Assembly (NCBI RefSeq): GCF_030486595.1
Contig: NZ_JAUJZH010000018.1
Span: forward strand, 1-64,000
DNA: 64,000 nucleotides
Reading direction: 5' to 3'
Origin: Variovorax ginsengisoli
GTDB taxonomy: Bacteria > Pseudomonadota > Gammaproteobacteria > Burkholderiales > Burkholderiaceae_C
Of the stretch, positions 1-8,545 are shown in pieces; positions within the stretch are counted from its first letter, which is position 1, and every line of letters begins with the position of its first letter. The position numbers and the translations under genes were made by a program. The notes below the pieces were generated by a model that had not been told where the DNA came from, did no database searches, and saw only the letters and a program-made list of their open reading frames with translations.

Positions 1-436
1 GGATGCCGGACGCCTCGAGGGCATCGATGGCGGTGTCGGTCATCTCGGCATCGCGCAGGATGTGGCACCAGTCGACGATGGTGGTGGTGCCGTTGCGCAA
101 CTGGTTCAGCGAACCCAGCAGGTTGCCCAGGTAGACGTCGCGCACGCCGTAGCGCGTGGCGAGGTTGCCGTGCATGTTGGCCACGTAGTCGCGAAAACCC
201 ACCCAGTCGCTGCCGATGCCGCGCAGCTGGTACTCCCAGGTGTGGATGTGGGCGTTGACCAGGCCTGGCGTGACGATGCGGCCGCGGCCGTCGACCACCT
301 CGGTGTCGCCGGCCTCGATGTTCGGGCCAACCGCGAGGATCTTGTCGTCCTCGATCAGGATGTCGGCATCGTCGAAGTCGCCGACCCCGGGGTCCATCGA
401 CAGGATGTTCGCGTGCTGGATCAGGATCCGCTTCAT
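1..436 (-). CDS. Amidohydrolase-family protein, N-terminal 145 residues (gene runs off the left edge)
   Basis: The reverse strand reads an uninterrupted amino-terminal part of a metal-dependent amidohydrolase of the cytosine-deaminase/TRZ-ATZ type. The early beta-sandwich (MKRILIQHANILSMDPG) is followed by the metal-binding HxH in TPGLVNAHIHTWE at about residues 58-70 and by NGTTTIVDWCH. The ATG at 436 is preceded by a strong Shine-Dalgarno (GAGGAGCTCC). The catalytic C-terminal half lies outside the window, so the substrate cannot be assigned; such enzymes usually deaminate or dechlorinate heterocycles or hydrolyse cyclic amides. It is divergent from the LysR gene at 552, which probably controls it. 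Confidence 0.85.
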   Translation of the reverse strand, partial: MKRILIQHANILSMDPGVGDFDDADILIEDDKILAVGPNIEAGDTEVVDGRGRIVTPGLVNAHIHTWEYQLRGIGSDWVGFRDYVANMHGNLATRYGVRDVYLGNLLGSLNQLRNGTTTIVDWCHILRDAEMTDTAIDALEASGI

Positions 437-492
437 GGAGCTCCTCTTGTTGTCATCGTCGTTTCACAGGGGGCAGGGCGCATACTGAACGT

Positions 493-525
493 TTCTCATT
501 GGGATATAAATAAGCCTTCTGAGAA
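493..525. promoter_or_regulatory. Candidate LysR operator between divergent genes
   Basis: The AT-rich 115-bp gap between the amidohydrolase start (436) and the LysR start (552) contains TTCTCA at 493-498 and TGAGAA at 520-525, an inverted pair flanking an A/T tract (GGGATATAAATAAG). Dyads of this kind in the gap of a divergent LysR/target pair are typical binding sites; function is inferred from position only. Confidence 0.35.
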
Positions 526-551
526 GAATTGATTTCTTGATTGGAAAGAAT

Positions 552-1475
552 GTGGACCGACTCACCTGCATGGCGGTTTTTCGCAAGGTCGTCGAGCGCA
601 ACAGCTTCAGCGACGCGGCCGCGGAACTCACGATGTCGGCCGGTTCGGTGAGCAAGTACGTGGCCGCGCTCGAGACCCATATCGGCACGCCGCTGCTGGC
701 GCGCACCACCCGGCGCATCAGCCTGACCGAGGCGGGCGGCACCTACTACGCCAAGTGCGTGCGCATCCTCGACGACATCGAGGAGGCCGAGAAATCCACC
801 GGCCAGCTGCACCCGACGCCGCGCGGGCTCTTGAAGGTGCGGGCACCGATCTCGCTGGGCTCGGCGCACCTGGGCCGCACCATCGCCGATTTCCTCGCGC
901 GCTTTCCCGAGGTCAAGCTCGAACTCACGATGAACGATTTCTTCGTCGACCCGGCCGAGCAGGGTTTCGACGTCGCGATCGCCATCGCTGCCAACGATCG
1001 CGAGCCGATGCGCGGTGCGCGGCCGATCGGCCGCATGGCACGCGCCGTGGTGGCGGCGCCGTCGTATCTGGCCCGGCACGGCGAGCCGGCGGCCGTGCCG
1101 GACCTGAAACGGCACAACTGCCTGGTCTACAACCGGGGCCAGGTGCCTGACGAGTGGCACCTGATCGGGCCCGGCGGCGACCGCACCGTGCGCGTCACCG
1201 GCGACTGCCGCTGCAACAACAGCCAGGTGCTGCGTGAATCGCTGCTCGAAGGCGCGGGCATCGGCCTGCTGCCGACATTCCTGGTCGCCGACGACATTGC
1301 CGCCGGCGACCTGTGCGTGGTGCTGCCGGGCTGGACGCCGGAGTCACGCACCTTGTACGCCGTGTTTCCGCAGCCTCGCCACCCGTCGCCGAAAGTGCGG
1401 GAGTTCGTGGATTTCCTGGCGCGCAGCTTCGCAGTCGACAGCCAGTGGCGCCTGGGTTTCTCGAACGAGGCTTGA
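552..1475 (+). CDS. LysR-family transcriptional regulator (CrgA-like subgroup)
   Basis: A full-length LysR protein of about 307 residues. The N-terminal winged helix-turn-helix (DRLTCMAVFRKVVERNSFSDAAAELTMSAG split over residues 2-31) is followed by the dimerisation helix and a periplasmic-binding-like effector domain (from about residue 90) with motifs such as LLKVRAPISLG and GIGLLP. I prefer the GTG at 552, which has GGAAAG just upstream and gives the usual MDRL-type start; a TTG at 537 is an alternative. It is transcribed away from the amidohydrolase gene and probably activates it in response to its substrate. Effector unknown. Confidence 0.88.
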   Translation: MDRLTCMAVFRKVVERNSFSDAAAELTMSAGSVSKYVAALETHIGTPLLARTTRRISLTEAGGTYYAKCVRILDDIEEAEKSTGQLHPTPRGLLKVRAPISLGSAHLGRTIADFLARFPEVKLELTMNDFFVDPAEQGFDVAIAIAANDREPMRGARPIGRMARAVVAAPSYLARHGEPAAVPDLKRHNCLVYNRGQVPDEWHLIGPGGDRTVRVTGDCRCNNSQVLRESLLEGAGIGLLPTFLVADDIAAGDLCVVLPGWTPESRTLYAVFPQPRHPSPKVREFVDFLARSFAVDSQWRLGFSNEA

Positions 1476-1496
1476 GCCCCGCGGCTGCGGACGGGC

Positions 1497-2855
1497 TCAG
1501 GCGGTCTCGGCCAATGCCTCGCCCAGCGCGCCGACCAGCCGTTCGATCTCCGCCTTCTCGACGATGAAGGGCGGGGCGAGCTGGATCGTGTCGCCGCCAT
1601 AGCGCACGTAGAAGCCCTTGCGCCAGCACGCCATGGCCACCTCGAAGGGCCGGCGCGCCGGCTCGCCCGGCAGCGCCGCCAGCGTGAGGCCCGCGGCCAG
1701 GCCGTAGTTGCGGATGTCGACGACGTGGCGGCATCCCTTCAGGCTGTGCACCGCCGCCTCGAAGAACGGCGCCAGCGCAGCGACCCGTTCGACCAGACCC
1801 TCCTTCTGCAGGACGTCGAGGGCGGCGATGCCCGCGGCACAGGCCACGGGGTGGGCCGAGTAGGTGTAGCCATGCGGGAACTCGAGCATGTAGTCAGCCC
1901 CGCCAACTGCCATGAAGGTGTCGTAGATGGCCCTGCTGGCGATCACGGCGCCGAGCGGCTGGGCCCCGTTGGTGACCTGCTTGGCGACGTTCATGATGTC
2001 GGGCACGACCCCGAAGGCGTCGGCGCCGGTCATGGCGCCGCAGCGGCCGAAGCCGGTGATGACCTCGTCGAAGATCAGCAGGATGTCATGGGCCGTGCAG
2101 ATCTCGCGCAGGCGCTGCAGGTAGCCCTGCGGCGGCACCACGACGCCAGCGGAGCCGGAGAAAGGCTCGACGATCACCGCCGCGATGTTCGACGCGTCAT
2201 GCAGCGCAATCAGGTCGAGCAGGCGCTCGGCCAGTGCCGCGCCGTGGTCCGGCATGCCGCGGCTGAACGCGTTGTCGGCGAGCTGCGTGTGCGGCAGGTG
2301 GTCGGCTTCGATGCTTTGCCCGAACAGCTTGCGGTTGGCGCCGATGCCGCCGACCGAGATGCCGCCGTAGTTGACGCCGTGGTAGCCCTTCTCGCGGCCG
2401 ATCAGGCGCGTCTTGCTCGCCTGGCCCCTGGCCCGCCAGTAGGCGCGCGCCATCTTGAGCGAGGTGTCGGCGGCTTCCGAGCCCGAGCCGGTGAAGAAGA
2501 CGTAGTCGAGGCCTTCGGGCGTCAGTTCCTTGAGCTTGTTGGCCAGCTCGAAGGAGAGCGGATGGCCGTGCTGGAAGGCCGGCGCGTAGTCGAGCCTGGC
2601 GATCTGCCGGCTCACTGCTTCGGTGATCTCGGGGCGGCCGTGGCCCAGCCCCGAGCACCAAAGGCCCGACAGGCCGTCGAAGATCTTGCGGCCGTCGGCG
2701 TCGGTGAAGTAGGCGCCGCGGGCCTCCACGATCATCCGCGGGTCGGCCTTGAACTGCCGGTTGGCGGTGAAGGGCATCCAGTGGGCGTCGAGCCAGGCGG
2801 CGTCGGTGCGCACCACGGGCGCGAGCGAAGGCGAGGGGGAGGTGAGGACGGGCAT
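1497..2855 (-). CDS. Class III omega-amino acid:pyruvate aminotransferase
   Basis: A 452-residue fold-type I PLP enzyme of the beta-alanine/omega-amino-acid:pyruvate transaminase group. It shows the GLWCSGLGHGRPEI segment near residue 65, the PLP-phosphate site FTGSGSEAADTSLKMA (121-136), IFDEVITGFGR with PLP-pyridine Asp263, and Schiff-base lysine K292 in NVAKQVTNG. The family moves the amino group of beta-alanine, GABA-like or other omega-amines onto pyruvate. The ATG at 2855 has GGAAAG upstream and gives the family N-terminus; an upstream in-frame ATG would add 21 unlikely residues. It is divergent from the LysR gene at 2961 and convergent with the LysR gene ending at 1475. Confidence 0.9.
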   Translation of the reverse strand: MPVLTSPSPSLAPVVRTDAAWLDAHWMPFTANRQFKADPRMIVEARGAYFTDADGRKIFDGLSGLWCSGLGHGRPEITEAVSRQIARLDYAPAFQHGHPLSFELANKLKELTPEGLDYVFFTGSGSEAADTSLKMARAYWRARGQASKTRLIGREKGYHGVNYGGISVGGIGANRKLFGQSIEADHLPHTQLADNAFSRGMPDHGAALAERLLDLIALHDASNIAAVIVEPFSGSAGVVVPPQGYLQRLREICTAHDILLIFDEVITGFGRCGAMTGADAFGVVPDIMNVAKQVTNGAQPLGAVIASRAIYDTFMAVGGADYMLEFPHGYTYSAHPVACAAGIAALDVLQKEGLVERVAALAPFFEAAVHSLKGCRHVVDIRNYGLAAGLTLAALPGEPARRPFEVAMACWRKGFYVRYGGDTIQLAPPFIVEKAEIERLVGALGEALAETA

Positions 2856-2920
2856 GGGATCTTTCCGCTTGGAGGGCGGCGGATGGTGGTGGAGGCGATC
2901 ATTCTTGGCAGCCTTCATAC

Positions 2921-2958
2921 TTCGTCAAAGGCAGCAATATCAATGTTCACTTGACGAA
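2921..2958. promoter_or_regulatory. Inverted repeat in the aminotransferase/LysR divergent promoter
   Basis: TTCGTCAA (2921-2928) and TTGACGAA (2951-2958) form a perfect 8-bp inverted repeat separated by 22 bp, in the 105-bp gap between the divergent aminotransferase and LysR genes. The right half ends two bases before the LysR ATG. It is a plausible operator for autoregulation and target control; inferred from symmetry and position. Confidence 0.4.
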
Positions 2959-2960
2959 TC

Positions 2961-3917
2961 ATGAAAGTAACGAAGGCTTCCAGATCGAAGGCCGTGCTGG
3001 GCCATCTCAGCGACATGGACCTGCGCCTGCTGCGGGTCTTCAAGAGCGTCGTCGAGTGCGGCGGCATGGCCGCCGCCGAGCTCGAGCTCAACATCGGCAC
3101 CTCGACGGTCAGCCGCCACGTCAAGGATCTCGAAACGCGGCTGGGCGTCGTGCTGTGCCGGCGCGGGCGCGGCGGCTTCGCGGTGTCGCCCGAAGGTGAG
3201 CGCGTCTACCGCGAGACGCTGCGCCTGCTGGCGTCGGTCGATGTCTTTCGCGAGAGCATCGACGACATCCACCAGCGCATGGGCGGCCGGCTCGAGGTCG
3301 CGGTGTTCGACAAGACCGCCACCAACCCCGAGGCGCGCATCGGCGATGCCATTGCGCGCTTCAACGACGGCGCGCCGGACGTGAGCCTGAGCATGCACGT
3401 GGCGACCATCAATGCGATCGAGCGCGGCATCATCGACGGCGGCTTCCACGTCGGCGTGATCCCGGCGCACCGCAGCTCGGCCAGCCTGTCCTACACCGAC
3501 CTGTTCGGCGAGAAGATGCTGCTCTACTGCGGCGCCGGGCATCCGCTGTTCGATGGTGCCCACGGCGGGCTCACCTGGGCGCGCCTCAAGGGGCATGCCT
3601 TCGCCGGCCTCGGCTACCACTCGCCCAACATGGAACTGAGCCACCAAGCACGGCTGGTCCGTACGGCGACCGGATTCGACCAGGAGGCGATCGCCACGCT
3701 GATCCTCTCGGGGCGCTTCCTGGGCTTCCTCCCCGACCACTACGCCGAGGCCTTCGAGCGCCGCGGGCAGCTGCGGGCCGTGCGGCCGGACCGCTTCCGC
3801 TACGACTGCAGGTTCGTGGCGATCGTGCGCCGCGCACCGCAGCCGTCACGGGCCGCGCAGCTCTTCGAGCAGTGCCTGGTCGAATCGCATGCGCGGGGGC
3901 GCGCAGCTGTCGGTTGA
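2961..3917 (+). CDS. LysR-family transcriptional regulator, divergent from aminotransferase
   Basis: A 318-residue LysR regulator. After a short basic N-terminal extension (MKVTKASRSK) comes the wHTH (DMDLRLLRVFKSVVECGGMA and the NIGTSTVSRHVKDLE recognition helix, about residues 19-55), then the linker helix and an effector domain. Its HTH is unusual in having SVVECGGMAAAELEL in place of the common GSFSxAA. The ATG at 2961 or an internal ATG at about residue 19 could be used; the longer form is annotated. The divergent arrangement points to control of the omega-aminotransferase. Confidence 0.85.
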   Translation: MKVTKASRSKAVLGHLSDMDLRLLRVFKSVVECGGMAAAELELNIGTSTVSRHVKDLETRLGVVLCRRGRGGFAVSPEGERVYRETLRLLASVDVFRESIDDIHQRMGGRLEVAVFDKTATNPEARIGDAIARFNDGAPDVSLSMHVATINAIERGIIDGGFHVGVIPAHRSSASLSYTDLFGEKMLLYCGAGHPLFDGAHGGLTWARLKGHAFAGLGYHSPNMELSHQARLVRTATGFDQEAIATLILSGRFLGFLPDHYAEAFERRGQLRAVRPDRFRYDCRFVAIVRRAPQPSRAAQLFEQCLVESHARGRAAVG

Positions 3918-4076
3918 GGACGGCGCTGAGCCGAAAGCCTTCGCGGAATGGCGGATTTTCGACACTTTTCGATATTAAACGTAACTAAGACAGTTCCCCT
4001 CTAAGCTTATGGAAAGGAAGTATTTGTAAATGGCATGATAAATGCCTGATGATTATCAATATGGATAGTCAAACCC
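3918..4076 (+). promoter_or_regulatory. AT-rich intergenic promoter region of the LysR-ABC operon
   Basis: This 159-bp gap is markedly more A/T-rich than the flanking genes and precedes the LysR gene at 4077. It holds a small perfect dyad, GGCAT (4032-4036) and ATGCC (4042-4046). A weak promoter can be drawn with TTGTAA at about 4025 and TGATGA 17 bp on. No strong Shine-Dalgarno precedes the 4077 ATG. The dyad is a candidate site for the LysR protein. Confidence 0.35.
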
Positions 4077-5066
4077 ATGGAACTGCGCCAGCTTGAGGCT
4101 TTTGCCGCCGTCATGTCGACCGGCAGCGTCACTGGCGCCGCCCGGCTGCTGGCGCGCTCGCAGCCGGCGGTGTCCAGGCTGGTGCAGGAACTCGAAGCCG
4201 AGATCGGCTATGCCTTGTTCACCCGCCATGGTCCCCGCGTGACGCCCAGCGAGCAGGGCTTCCTGCTCTATGAAGACGTGGAGCGCGCACTGGGCGGCCT
4301 CCAGCAGATCCATCTGCGCGCGGCCGAGATCGCGCGCGGCAATGCGCAGCCCCTGGTGCTGGCCGCCACCTCCGCGCTGGCGGTCGGACTGCTGCCGCAG
4401 GCCTTGCAGCGGCTGGAAGCGCAGGCCGGCGCCGCGCCGATCCAGCTGCGCAGCGCCTCGCCCGAACAGGTCGTCCATGCGGTGCTCAGCGGCGCGGTCC
4501 AGCTGGGCGCCAGTAGCCTGCCGCTGGAGCATCGCGGCCTCGACGTGCACTGGATCGGCGAGATGCCCTGCGTGGCCGTGCTGCCGCACGACGATCCGCT
4601 GGCCGCCCACGCGGTGGTGCCGCTGGCGGCGCTGGCGCAGCGCCGGCTCATCACGATGAGCAATCCCTTTCGTCTGCGGCGTCGGCTCGACGCCACTCTG
4701 GCGCGCGCCGGCCACCCGCCGACGCAGCAGTCCGCGCTGATCGAGACCAACTCCTCGGTCAACGCCCAAGCACTCGCGCGGGCCGGCCTCGGCGTGGCGG
4801 TGCTGGAGCCGCTGACCGCCCGCGGCGCCCCGCTGGAAGGCCTGGCGGTGCGGCCGCTGGACACCGACATCCCTTTCATCTTCGGCGTGGTCACGCCCCA
4901 GGCCCGGCCGGTCACGCCGCCCGTGCGGGCGTTGATCGACGCGCTGCTCGAAGCCGCCAGCGCCCTGCCGCATTTCGTGCGCCACGACCCCTCCGCCCAT
5001 GCGGCCCTGTTGCAGAGCGTCTATGGCGACGCTGCGCGGCCGTCCGGCGACGACACCTCTCTCTGA
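4077..5066 (+). CDS. LysR-family regulator heading a peptide-ABC operon
   Basis: A 329-residue LysR regulator with a canonical wHTH at the extreme N-terminus (MELRQLEAFAAVMSTGSVTG; SQPAVSRLVQELE recognition helix) and an effector-binding domain. Only 11 bp separate its stop from the flavoprotein gene at 5078, on the same strand, so it is probably the first cistron of the operon rather than a divergent regulator. This suggests autoregulated expression of the uptake and oxidation genes that follow. Its effector is unknown; it may be the ABC-imported compound or a product of the flavoenzyme. Confidence 0.88.
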   Translation: MELRQLEAFAAVMSTGSVTGAARLLARSQPAVSRLVQELEAEIGYALFTRHGPRVTPSEQGFLLYEDVERALGGLQQIHLRAAEIARGNAQPLVLAATSALAVGLLPQALQRLEAQAGAAPIQLRSASPEQVVHAVLSGAVQLGASSLPLEHRGLDVHWIGEMPCVAVLPHDDPLAAHAVVPLAALAQRRLITMSNPFRLRRRLDATLARAGHPPTQQSALIETNSSVNAQALARAGLGVAVLEPLTARGAPLEGLAVRPLDTDIPFIFGVVTPQARPVTPPVRALIDALLEAASALPHFVRHDPSAHAALLQSVYGDAARPSGDDTSL

Positions 5067-5077
5067 AAGCATCCGCG

Positions 5078-6583
5078 ATGAAGGCCAAGTTCCCACCACC
5101 GATCGCCGAAGCGCCCGCCGGGCTGGCGGCGCTCGAGGCACGCCTGCGCCAGGACCTGGCCTGGCTCGGCCTGCCCGCCAAGCCCTGGGTGCCCGTGAAG
5201 GACGGGCCGGGCGAGGCGCCGCTGGACGTGGCCATCGTCGGCGGCGGCATGGCGGGCCTGGCCCTGCTGGCGACGCTCACGCACCTGGGCGTGCGCGCCC
5301 GCATCTACGACCGTTCGCCGGCCGGCTTCGAAGGCCCCTGGGCCACGACCGCGCGGATGGAGACGCTGCGTTCGCCCAAGGAACTCACCGGCCCTGCACT
5401 GGGCCTGCCGGCGCTGACCTTCCGCGCTTGGTTCGAGGCCCAGTTCGGGCTGGCGGCCTGGGACGCGCTCGACAAGATCCCGCGCCTGCAGTGGGCCGAG
5501 TACCTGCGCTGGTATCGCAGCGTGCTGGGCCTCGACGTGCGCAACGAACAGCAGGTGCGGGCGGTGCTGCCGCGCGCCGACGGCGTGGTGCAGCTCGACC
5601 TGCTGGACGGCACGGCCGATGGCAGGGCCTACACCGTCCGGGCTCGCCACGTGGTGCTCGCCACCGGCCGCGATGGCCTGGGCGGCGCCTGGGTGCCCGG
5701 CTGGGCGGCCGCGCTGCCGCGCGATCGATGGGCCCATTCGTCCGATCTCTGGGACGCCGAAAGCCTGCGGGGCCGGCGCGTCGCGGTCGTCGGCGGCGGC
5801 GCCTCGGCGATGGACGCCGCCGCCTCGGCGCTCGAAGCCGGTGCCGGGCGGGTCGACCTGCTGATCCGGCGCGCCGACCTGCCGCGGGTCAACAAGGGCA
5901 AGGGCGCGGGCAGCCCGGGGATGGTGCATGGCTTCTGGCAGCTGCCGGACGAGTGGAAATGGCGCATGCGCCACTACATCAACGTCCAGCAGGTGCCCCC
6001 GCCGCACGGCAGCACGCTGCGCGTGTCGCGCCATGCCGCGGCCCATTTCCAGCTCGGCACCTCGGTGCTCGGCGCCGTCCGGCGGGCCGACGGCGCGCTG
6101 CGGCTCGACACCAGCCGGGGCCCGCTGGCGGTCGACTTCGTGGTCTTCAGCACCGGCTTCCGCACCGACTGGGCGCTGCGTCCCGAGTTCGCCGCCTTCG
6201 CGCCGCAGGTGCGGGTCTGGCAGGACCGCTTCGCGCCGCCGGAGGGCACGGCCGACACCGAACTGGCCGAGTCGCCCGACCTCGGCCCGCTGTTCGAGTT
6301 CCAGCCGAAGACGCCGGGCGCCTGCCCGGGGCTGGAGCGCGTGCACTGCTTCAACTACGCCGCCTCGCTCTCGCACGGCGCCGCGGCCGGCGACATCCCG
6401 CAGATCACCGACGGCGCCCAGCGGCTGGCGCGCGGCCTCGCGGCCCAGTTGCTGAGCGAGGACGCCGAGCTGCACTTCGCCGCCATGCAGCGCTATGCGG
6501 AGCCCGAACTCGACGGCGACGAGTGGACGCCCTCGAGCTTGCCGCCGTATATCGAAGCCGCCGACCCCGAGGTCGCGCAGTGA
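5078..6583 (+). CDS. FAD/NAD(P)-binding protein, flavin-monooxygenase-like
   Basis: A 501-residue flavoprotein. The N-terminal Rossmann FAD motif is LDVAIVGGGMAGLALLA (about residues 48-64), preceded by roughly 45 extra residues. A second dinucleotide fold, RRVAVVGGGASAMDAAASA, lies near residues 232-250, and there is an ATGRDG-type segment before it. This two-Rossmann layout matches FMO/BVMO-like and lysine-N-hydroxylase-like proteins. No clear BVMO fingerprint is evident, so oxygenase activity is not proven. Its position between a LysR gene and a peptide-type importer suggests that it oxidises the imported compound. Confidence 0.8.
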   Translation: MKAKFPPPIAEAPAGLAALEARLRQDLAWLGLPAKPWVPVKDGPGEAPLDVAIVGGGMAGLALLATLTHLGVRARIYDRSPAGFEGPWATTARMETLRSPKELTGPALGLPALTFRAWFEAQFGLAAWDALDKIPRLQWAEYLRWYRSVLGLDVRNEQQVRAVLPRADGVVQLDLLDGTADGRAYTVRARHVVLATGRDGLGGAWVPGWAAALPRDRWAHSSDLWDAESLRGRRVAVVGGGASAMDAAASALEAGAGRVDLLIRRADLPRVNKGKGAGSPGMVHGFWQLPDEWKWRMRHYINVQQVPPPHGSTLRVSRHAAAHFQLGTSVLGAVRRADGALRLDTSRGPLAVDFVVFSTGFRTDWALRPEFAAFAPQVRVWQDRFAPPEGTADTELAESPDLGPLFEFQPKTPGACPGLERVHCFNYAASLSHGAAAGDIPQITDGAQRLARGLAAQLLSEDAELHFAAMQRYAEPELDGDEWTPSSLPPYIEAADPEVAQ

Positions 6584-6593
6584 GCGCCGCGCC

Positions 6594-6660
6594 GGGCCGC
6601 CCCAAGCAAGCTCGCGCCCCCTCGGGGGGCAGCGAGGACACGCAGTGCCGAGCGTGGGGG
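6594..6660. repeat. REP-like extragenic element inside the operon
   Basis: Nearly the whole 82-bp gap between the flavoprotein and permease genes is a C/G-rich element with a near-perfect internal hairpin (GCCCCCTCGGGGGGC, about 6616-6630), a GCAGCGAGGACACGCAGTG stretch and a terminal GAGCGTGGGGG. From memory this matches a dispersed repeat found between genes in Comamonadaceae genomes. The copy number here cannot be counted in one window. It may act as an mRNA-stabilising structure between cistrons. Confidence 0.5.
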
Positions 6661-6665
6661 TCGAA

Positions 6666-7640
6666 ATGACCGGCTGGCTGCTGCGCCGGCTGCTGCAGGC
6701 GCTGCTCGTGGTGGTGGCGATGACGCTGATCGTCTTCATCGGCCTGCACGCCATCGGCAACCCGATCGACATCCTGATCGGCGAGGACATGAACCAGCAG
6801 GAACGGCTCGCCGCCATCGCGCGGCTCGGGCTCGACCAGCCGCTGTGGCGCCAGTACCTGGCCTTCGTGGACGGCGCGCTGCACGGCAGCCTGGGTCGCA
6901 GCTTCGTCTACCAGGAGGACGCGGTGCGCCTGATCCTGCAGCGCCTGCCCGCGACCATGGAGTTGGCCTTCGCGGCGCTGCTGATGGCGATCGTGGTCGG
7001 CGTGCCGCTGGGGCTGTTCGCGGGCATGAAGCCGGAGCACCCGGTGTCGCGCACGCTGATGGCCACCAGCATCGTCGGCTTCTCGCTGCCGGCCTTCTGG
7101 GTGGCGCTGATGCTGATCATGGTGTTCAGCGTGCAGCTGGGCTGGTTGCCGGCCAGCGGGCGCGGCGAGACCCGTGCACTGTTCGGCGTCCAGTGGTCCT
7201 GGCTCACGCTCGACGGGCTGCAGCACCTGCTGCTGCCGGCCTTCAATCTCGCGCTGTTCAAGATCTCGCTGGTGCTGCGGCTCACGCGCGCCGGCGTGCG
7301 CGAGGTGCTGCCGCAGGATTTCGTCAAGTTCGCGCGCGCCAAGGGCCTGTCGCCGACCCGCGTGATGCTGATGCACGTCATGCGCAACACCATGATCCCG
7401 CTGGTCACGGTGCTCGGGCTGGAGCTGGGCGCGACCATCGCCTACGCGGTGGTCACCGAGACCATCTTCGCCTGGCCGGGGGCCGGCAAGCTGATCCTCG
7501 ACAGCATCAACTCGCTCGACCGGCCGGTGGTGGTGGCCTACCTGATGGTGGTGGTCGTGATCTTCGTGACGCTCAACCTGATCGTGGACCTGCTCTACAA
7601 GCTGCTCGATCCGCGGGTGCGGCTGGAAGGCGCCCGATGA
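6666..7640 (+). CDS. Peptide/nickel-type ABC transporter permease (DppB-like)
   Basis: A 324-residue inner-membrane permease of the DppB/OppB family. It has an N-terminal membrane anchor (TGWLLRRLLQALLVVVAMTL), an external loop with a GLDQPLWRQYLAF segment, and a multi-span domain. The EAA-type cytoplasmic loop is VLPQDFVKFARAKGLSP, followed by HVMRNTMIPLVTVLGLELG. The ATG at 6666 begins the family N-terminus. Its last bases overlap the next permease start (ATGA at 7637). It partners the second permease, the fused ATPase and the binding protein below to import an oligopeptide-like or other family-5 ligand. Confidence 0.92.
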   Translation: MTGWLLRRLLQALLVVVAMTLIVFIGLHAIGNPIDILIGEDMNQQERLAAIARLGLDQPLWRQYLAFVDGALHGSLGRSFVYQEDAVRLILQRLPATMELAFAALLMAIVVGVPLGLFAGMKPEHPVSRTLMATSIVGFSLPAFWVALMLIMVFSVQLGWLPASGRGETRALFGVQWSWLTLDGLQHLLLPAFNLALFKISLVLRLTRAGVREVLPQDFVKFARAKGLSPTRVMLMHVMRNTMIPLVTVLGLELGATIAYAVVTETIFAWPGAGKLILDSINSLDRPVVVAYLMVVVVIFVTLNLIVDLLYKLLDPRVRLEGAR

Positions 7641-8545
7641 GCGGCGTGAGCATGGCAAAGACCTACGACGAGCGCTCGATCTGGTGGCGGGTCGCCGCCG
7701 ACTTCCTGCATTCGCGGATCGCGGTGGGCGGCCTGGTGGTGCTGGGCATCGTGGTGCTGGCCGCGCTGCTGGCGCCCTGGATCACGCCGCAGAACCCCTA
7801 CGACCTGCTGCAGCTGGACGTGCTCGACGCCCGCCTGCCGCCCGGTTCGCGCAGCAGCGAGGGCGGCTACACCTACTGGCTCGGCACCGACGGGCAGGGC
7901 AGGGACCTGTACTCGGCCATCATCTACGGGCTGCGCATCAGCCTGACGGTCGGCGTCGGCTCGGCACTGATCGCCGCGGTGATCGGCACGCTGGTCGGAC
8001 TCGTGGCCGCCTACGCGGGCGGCAAGGTCGACGCGCTGCTGATGCGGCTGGTCGACCTGCTGCTGTCGTTCCCGACCATCCTGATGGCGCTGATGATCCT
8101 GGCCTACGTCGGCAAGGGCGTGGGCAACGTCATGCTGACACTGGTGCTGCTCGAATGGGCCTACTACGCGCGCACCGCACGGGGCCAGGCCCTGGTCGAG
8201 GCGCGGCGCGAGTACGTCGATGCGGCGCAGGGGCAGGGCATTCCGCGCTGGCGCATCCTCACCGGCCACATCCTGCCGAACTGCCTGCCGCCGCTGCTGG
8301 TCATCGGCGCGCTGCAGATCGCGCGCGCCATCACGCTGGAAGCGACGCTGTCGTTCCTGGGGCTGGGCGTGCCGATCACCGAGCCCTCGCTCGGCCTGCT
8401 GATCTCCAACGGCTACCAGTACCTGTTGTCGAACGAGTACTGGATCAGCTTCTTTCCCGGCGTCGCCCTGTTGGCCGCCATCGTCGCGATCAACCTGGTC
8501 GGCGACCAGCTGCGCGACGTGCTCAACCCGAGGTTGCAGAAATGA
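7637..8545 (+). CDS. Peptide/nickel-type ABC transporter permease (DppC-like)
   Basis: A 302-residue DppC/OppC-family permease. An N-terminal membrane segment (GGLVVLGIVVLAALLAPWITP) precedes the conserved periplasmic YWLGTDGQGRDLYSAIIYG motif, diagnostic of this subfamily, and several membrane helices. An EAA-like loop (REYVDAAQGQGIPRWRI) contacts the ATPase. The start codon overlaps the stop of the first permease by four bases and its own stop overlaps the ATPase start (8542), so translation of the three is probably coupled. Confidence 0.92.
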   Translation: MSGVSMAKTYDERSIWWRVAADFLHSRIAVGGLVVLGIVVLAALLAPWITPQNPYDLLQLDVLDARLPPGSRSSEGGYTYWLGTDGQGRDLYSAIIYGLRISLTVGVGSALIAAVIGTLVGLVAAYAGGKVDALLMRLVDLLLSFPTILMALMILAYVGKGVGNVMLTLVLLEWAYYARTARGQALVEARREYVDAAQGQGIPRWRILTGHILPNCLPPLLVIGALQIARAITLEATLSFLGLGVPITEPSLGLLISNGYQYLLSNEYWISFFPGVALLAAIVAINLVGDQLRDVLNPRLQK

